In this document: positions 6,378 through 9,073 of the stretch, one piece after another
Layout of the letters: every line of letters begins with the position of its first letter
Position numbering within the stretch: position 1 is the stretch's first letter
The notes under the pieces: model-generated
What the model was told of the DNA's origin: nothing
The model's database searches: none
The model's input: only the letters and a program-made list of their open reading frames with translations
Assembly (NCBI GenBank): GCA_028873275.1
Contig: JAGWLJ010000041.1
Span: forward strand, 1-9,073
Direction of reading: 5' to 3'
Length of the DNA stretch: 9,073 bases
Source: Pseudomonadota bacterium
Lineage (GTDB): Bacteria > Pseudomonadota > Alphaproteobacteria > Rickettsiales > SXRF01
Position numbers and translations under genes: made by a program

Positions 6378-7229
6378 CTATAAATGAGCCGCCAGGCAAC
6401 CGGCAAAGACCAGCCAGCCAAGCGCGGCGTTGGAAAGGAAGACGCGGCGGCAAGAATCTGGATCGTCGATGTTAATCTTACAAATCTGCCACCCCATCTG
6501 AAGCTCGGCAAATAAAAAAGCCATAAAAAATAATAAGCCGCTGCCGACGTTCCACCCGGCGAGCAGCCAGAAACCGAGCGCGAGCAGGTAAAATACCCCG
6601 ACGGCGCGCTTTGTATGGCCTCCCAGCCTTAAAGCCGAGGAACGCACGCCGATGCGGGCATCGTCTTTTTTATCCTGATGGGCGTAGACGGTATCGTAAC
6701 CCAGTGTCCAGAAAATCCCGCCCAGATATAAAAACAGCGCCGGCAGCTCCACCGTGCCGCGCACCGCCGCCCAACCGGCCAGCGCGCCCCAGTTGAAGGT
6801 GAGCCCCAGAAAAAGCTGCGGCCACCAGGTGATGCGCTTCATAAATGGGTACGTCGCCACCAGTGGCAGCGACAGCGCCGCCCACAGGAATACGATCTTG
6901 CCCAATGCTGCCGCGATGATCGCCGAAGCTACCAATAACAACGTCAACAGGACGGCTGCCTGTATCATGCCCAACTCGCCGCTGGCCAGGGGACGCTGCC
7001 GCGTGCGCTCTACCTGCCGGTCGAAGCGGCGGTCGGCCATATCGTTAATAATACATCCGGCGCCGCGCATCAGCACCGCGCCCAGGCCGAATAACAGCAA
7101 CAGGCGCAGCGACGGCCAGCCGGGAGAGGCCAGCGCAATCGCCCACCAGCATGGCCAGAGCAGCAGCCATATGCCCACCGGCTGGTGGAGCCGCATCAGG
7201 CGGAGATAGGGGGAGATGGCCAGTTGCAT
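6378..7229 (-). CDS. ubiA: 4-hydroxybenzoate polyprenyltransferase
   Basis: Inner-membrane prenyltransferase of 283 residues that joins a polyprenyl diphosphate tail to 4-hydroxybenzoate, the committed ring-prenylation step of ubiquinone synthesis. The two Asp-rich, Mg-diphosphate-binding motifs are intact: NDMADRRFD (62-70), followed by VERTRQRPLASGE, and YDTVYAHQDKKDD (178-190), followed by RIGVRSSALRLG. About eight or nine hydrophobic helices are apparent. Length and motifs match UbiA rather than haem O or chlorophyll synthases. The ATG at 7229 gives a normal N-terminus reaching LMRLHQPVGIWLLLWP, but no Shine-Dalgarno precedes it. It is divergent from rsmE across a 44-bp spacer and is the first gene of a minus-strand run with the response regulator and epimerase genes. 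Confidence 0.96.
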   Translation of the reverse strand: MQLAISPYLRLMRLHQPVGIWLLLWPCWWAIALASPGWPSLRLLLLFGLGAVLMRGAGCIINDMADRRFDRQVERTRQRPLASGELGMIQAAVLLTLLLVASAIIAAALGKIVFLWAALSLPLVATYPFMKRITWWPQLFLGLTFNWGALAGWAAVRGTVELPALFLYLGGIFWTLGYDTVYAHQDKKDDARIGVRSSALRLGGHTKRAVGVFYLLALGFWLLAGWNVGSGLLFFMAFLFAELQMGWQICKINIDDPDSCRRVFLSNAALGWLVFAGCLAAHL

Positions 7230-7273
7230 ATCTATTTACATTTAACCTTCAAACCTTTAGCGTGTGCGCCGCC
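7230..7273. promoter_or_regulatory. Short AT-rich divergent spacer between ubiA and rsmE
   Basis: Only 44 bp separate the two divergent start codons, so both promoters must overlap here or extend into coding sequence. It is AT-rich in its ubiA-proximal half. I see no convincing -35/-10 pair and no Shine-Dalgarno for either gene. A small direct repeat AACCTT occurs at 7244 and 7252 with an 8-bp period. Short-leader or leaderless transcripts are possible. Confidence 0.35.
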
Positions 7274-8044
7274 ATGACGCAACCCAAACCTGACATCCGC
7301 CTTTACGTTCCGCAACCACTGGTCGCCGGGGAGCGCCTGACGCTGGGCCAGGGCCAGTCGCATTACCTGGCGCAGGTTATGCGACGCAAGGCAGGCGACA
7401 GCATCGCCGTTTTCAACGGCCATGACGGCGAATGGCTGGCCAGCGTCGAATATGTAGCGAAGAAATCGGTAACGCTGGAGGTGTCACGCCTGCTGCGCCT
7501 CCAGAAGCGCAGCCCCGATCTGTGGCTGGCTTTCGCGCCGATCAAGGGCAAGACGGAGCTGGTAGCGGAAAAGGCGGTGGAGCTGGGGGCGTCTGCCCTG
7601 CTGCCGGTGTTCACGCGCCATGCCGTCGTTAAAAGCATCAATCAGGAGAAGCTGGAGGCGCATGCCATCGAAGCGGCGGAGCAATGCGAACGCATGGACG
7701 TGCCGCGCATCGAAGCCTTCAAAGACCTCCCTGCCCTGCTGGCCCACTGGCCGGAAGACCGCATCCTGTTCTATGGCGATGAAAGCGGCGGCGGCACCAC
7801 GCTCAGGCTCCTGCTTTCCTCCCTGCCTCACGGCCCGTTCGGCCTCTTGATCGGCCCGGAGGGCGGGTTTTCCGCCGAAGAACATCGCATGCTCAAATCC
7901 ACCCCTTTCGTCAAGCCTTTCGGCATGGGCCCCCGCATCCTGCGCGCTGACACGGCGGCGGTGGCAGCGCTGGCCTGCCTGCAATGCTGGCTGGGCGACT
8001 GGGAAGAAAAACCCGCCTGCGCGCCCATGGAGTCCCATGCCTGA
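7274..8044 (+). CDS. rsmE: 16S rRNA (uracil1498-N3)-methyltransferase
   Basis: A 256-residue SPOUT-class methyltransferase that uses S-adenosylmethionine to methylate U1498 of 16S rRNA in the assembled 30S subunit. Seen motifs are the N-terminal PUA-like region beginning DIRLYV (7-12) and including GQSHYLAQVMR (27-37). The C-terminal trefoil-knot part includes KTELVAEKAVELG (93-105), the SAM-binding LLIGPEGGFSAEE (191-203) and RILRADTAAVAAL (221-233). The length is typical. I chose the ATG at 7274, which gives the standard N-terminus. A GTG at 7262 is in frame and would add four residues. The still longer open frame from 7151 runs antisense into ubiA and is rejected. No clear Shine-Dalgarno is visible. 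The stop overlaps the start of gshA by 8 bp, so the two are co-transcribed. Confidence 0.95.
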   Translation: MTQPKPDIRLYVPQPLVAGERLTLGQGQSHYLAQVMRRKAGDSIAVFNGHDGEWLASVEYVAKKSVTLEVSRLLRLQKRSPDLWLAFAPIKGKTELVAEKAVELGASALLPVFTRHAVVKSINQEKLEAHAIEAAEQCERMDVPRIEAFKDLPALLAHWPEDRILFYGDESGGGTTLRLLLSSLPHGPFGLLIGPEGGFSAEEHRMLKSTPFVKPFGMGPRILRADTAAVAALACLQCWLGDWEEKPACAPMESHA

Positions 8045-9073
8045 CATTCTTGCCTCCCTGCGCAAGCTGGACGATACCCGCCATGACGAGATCGAGCGCT
8101 GGTTCGCCGCCAGACGCGCCGAAGCCGCGCCGTTCTTTTACACCTCGGTCGACCTGCGCCATTCCGGTTTCCGGCTGGCGCCCGTCGACACCAACCTCTA
8201 CCCGGCGGGATTCAATAACCTGTCGCCGATGGCGCGCGGGCGCGCCTCGCGCTTCATCGCCCGTTTCTTCGCCGAGCATTACCCGCAGGCGAAGCGCATC
8301 CTTATCATCCCGGAAAACCACACGCGCAATCTGCATTATCTCGAAAACCTGACCGTATTGCTGTCGCTGTTCGAGGGGACCGGGCTGGAAGCGCAGTTGG
8401 GGAGCCTGATCGCATCGCCCGGCCAGCCTACGGTGCTGGAGGTGCCGGATAATGGAACGCTGACGGAATATCCGCTCCTGCGCAGTAACGGCAGACTCAC
8501 TCTGGAAAATAGCTTTGCCCCAGACGCCATCATTCTCAACAACGACATGACGGCGGGCCCACCTGAGATTCTGCGCGGAATAGCACAACCTGTTCTGCCG
8601 CCGGTAGCCATGGGCTGGTGGCAGCGCCGCAAGAGCGTGCATTTCGCCGCCTATCAGCAACTCGCCAATGACTTCGGCGCACAGTTCGGCCTCGATTCCT
8701 GGCTGATATGCCCCCATTTCCACCGCTGCGGCATCGTCGACTTCAAGGAGCGCACCGGGCTGGACTGCGTCGCGGCGGGCGTGGAGAAGGTGCTGGCCGC
8801 CATGCGCGCTAGGTACAAGGAATACGGTATCACGGATGAGCCCTACGTCTACATCAAGGCGGAGAGCGGCACCTATGGCATGGGCGTCATGACCGCCCGC
8901 ACCGCCGAAGATGTGCTCGAGATCAACAAGAAAGAGCGCAACAAGATGCAGGTCATCAAGGAAGGCGCAAAAAACAGCGACGTCATCATTCAGGAAGGGA
9001 TTCCCACCGCCGACACAGTGAGCGACAAGCCGGCCGAGCCGATGGTCTACATGATCGATGGCATTCCCGTCGG
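8037..9073 (+). CDS. gshA: Glutamate-cysteine ligase, A. ferrooxidans type (GshA family), partial at right edge
   Basis: The frame is open from the ATG at 8037 to the window end, giving 345 codons and two further bases, against roughly 430 residues as I recall for this family, so the C-terminus is missing. It is predicted to catalyse ATP-dependent joining of L-glutamate and L-cysteine, the first step of glutathione synthesis, in the cytoplasm. Recognisable blocks are DLRHSGFRLAPVDTNLYPAG (39-58) followed by FNNLS, PENHTRNLHYLEN (92-104), MGWWQRRKSVHF (192-203) and VYIKAESGTYGMGVMT (271-286), a glycine-rich probable ATP-binding stretch. This is the GshA type first described in Acidithiobacillus (Thiobacillus) ferrooxidans, unrelated in obvious sequence to the E. 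coli or plant types. A GGAG four bases upstream supports the start, and the ATG overlaps the rsmE stop by 8 bp. Confidence in family is high; the missing end could still hide a frameshift. Confidence 0.9.
   Translation, partial: MPDILASLRKLDDTRHDEIERWFAARRAEAAPFFYTSVDLRHSGFRLAPVDTNLYPAGFNNLSPMARGRASRFIARFFAEHYPQAKRILIIPENHTRNLHYLENLTVLLSLFEGTGLEAQLGSLIASPGQPTVLEVPDNGTLTEYPLLRSNGRLTLENSFAPDAIILNNDMTAGPPEILRGIAQPVLPPVAMGWWQRRKSVHFAAYQQLANDFGAQFGLDSWLICPHFHRCGIVDFKERTGLDCVAAGVEKVLAAMRARYKEYGITDEPYVYIKAESGTYGMGVMTARTAEDVLEINKKERNKMQVIKEGAKNSDVIIQEGIPTADTVSDKPAEPMVYMIDGIPV

Noticed and set aside
6364..6453. N-terminal extension of the response regulator
   Set aside because: It overlaps the ubiA 3' end and is not receiver-like; the fold begins exactly at the ATG at 6363.
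7151..7273. N-terminal extension of rsmE
   Set aside because: It runs antisense through the ubiA start and the spacer; RsmE proteins start near the DIRLYV segment.
7484..8065. Minus-strand open frame of 193 codons
   Set aside because: Antisense to rsmE, where motif-bearing coding sequence is on the plus strand.
7911..8723. Minus-strand open frame of 270 codons
   Set aside because: Antisense to the rsmE end and gshA; the plus-strand frame carries the conserved GshA blocks and stays open to the edge.

Overview
The window looks like a chromosomal segment of a fairly GC-rich Gram-negative bacterium, most likely an alphaproteobacterium. This rests on the ubiA / rsmE / gshA neighbourhood, which I recall as common in that class, on ubiquinone and glutathione biosynthesis genes, and on the UbiA sequence style (an RGAGC-INDMAD motif and an LLLWPCWW helix). 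No rRNA, tRNA, CRISPR array, transposase, integrase or phage gene is visible. Seven complete protein genes and one gene cut by the right edge fill almost all of the sequence.

Left block (21-2386, minus strand): an SGNH/GDSL-type esterase-like protein followed by an MBOAT O-acyltransferase of the AlgI type. The two are joined by a TAATG stop/start overlap, so they form a tight two-gene unit that most likely O-acylates a cell-surface or exported polysaccharide. A 174-bp spacer with a strong Shine-Dalgarno and weak promoter-like elements separates it from the next, divergent gene.

Centre (2561-4933, plus strand): a 790-residue soluble hybrid histidine kinase with three PAS domains, HisKA, HATPase and a C-terminal receiver domain. 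Its 3' end meets, with a gap of only 6 bp, the 3' end of the next minus-strand unit.

Right-centre block (4940-7229, minus strand, transcribed right to left): ubiA (4-hydroxybenzoate polyprenyltransferase, ubiquinone synthesis), then a stand-alone CheY/Rcp1-like response regulator 14 bp downstream, then an extended-SDR NAD-dependent sugar-nucleotide epimerase/dehydratase. Housekeeping, signalling and sugar-nucleotide genes are therefore possibly co-transcribed.

Right block (7274 to the edge, plus strand): rsmE (16S rRNA m3U1498 methyltransferase) and, overlapping it by 8 bp, a glutamate-cysteine ligase of the Acidithiobacillus ferrooxidans type (GshA family), open at the right edge. ubiA and rsmE diverge from a spacer of only 44 bp.

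The genes suggest two themes: housekeeping (ubiquinone, rRNA modification, glutathione) and surface carbohydrate with regulation (MBOAT/SGNH acylation, epimerase, PAS hybrid kinase, lone receiver). A functional link between the kinase, the lone receiver and the polysaccharide genes is only an inference from proximity. I see no strong candidate for a wholly undescribed system. The oddities most worth checking are the substituted oxyanion-hole position in the SGNH protein, the gshA family found at this locus, and the lone receiver embedded behind ubiA.
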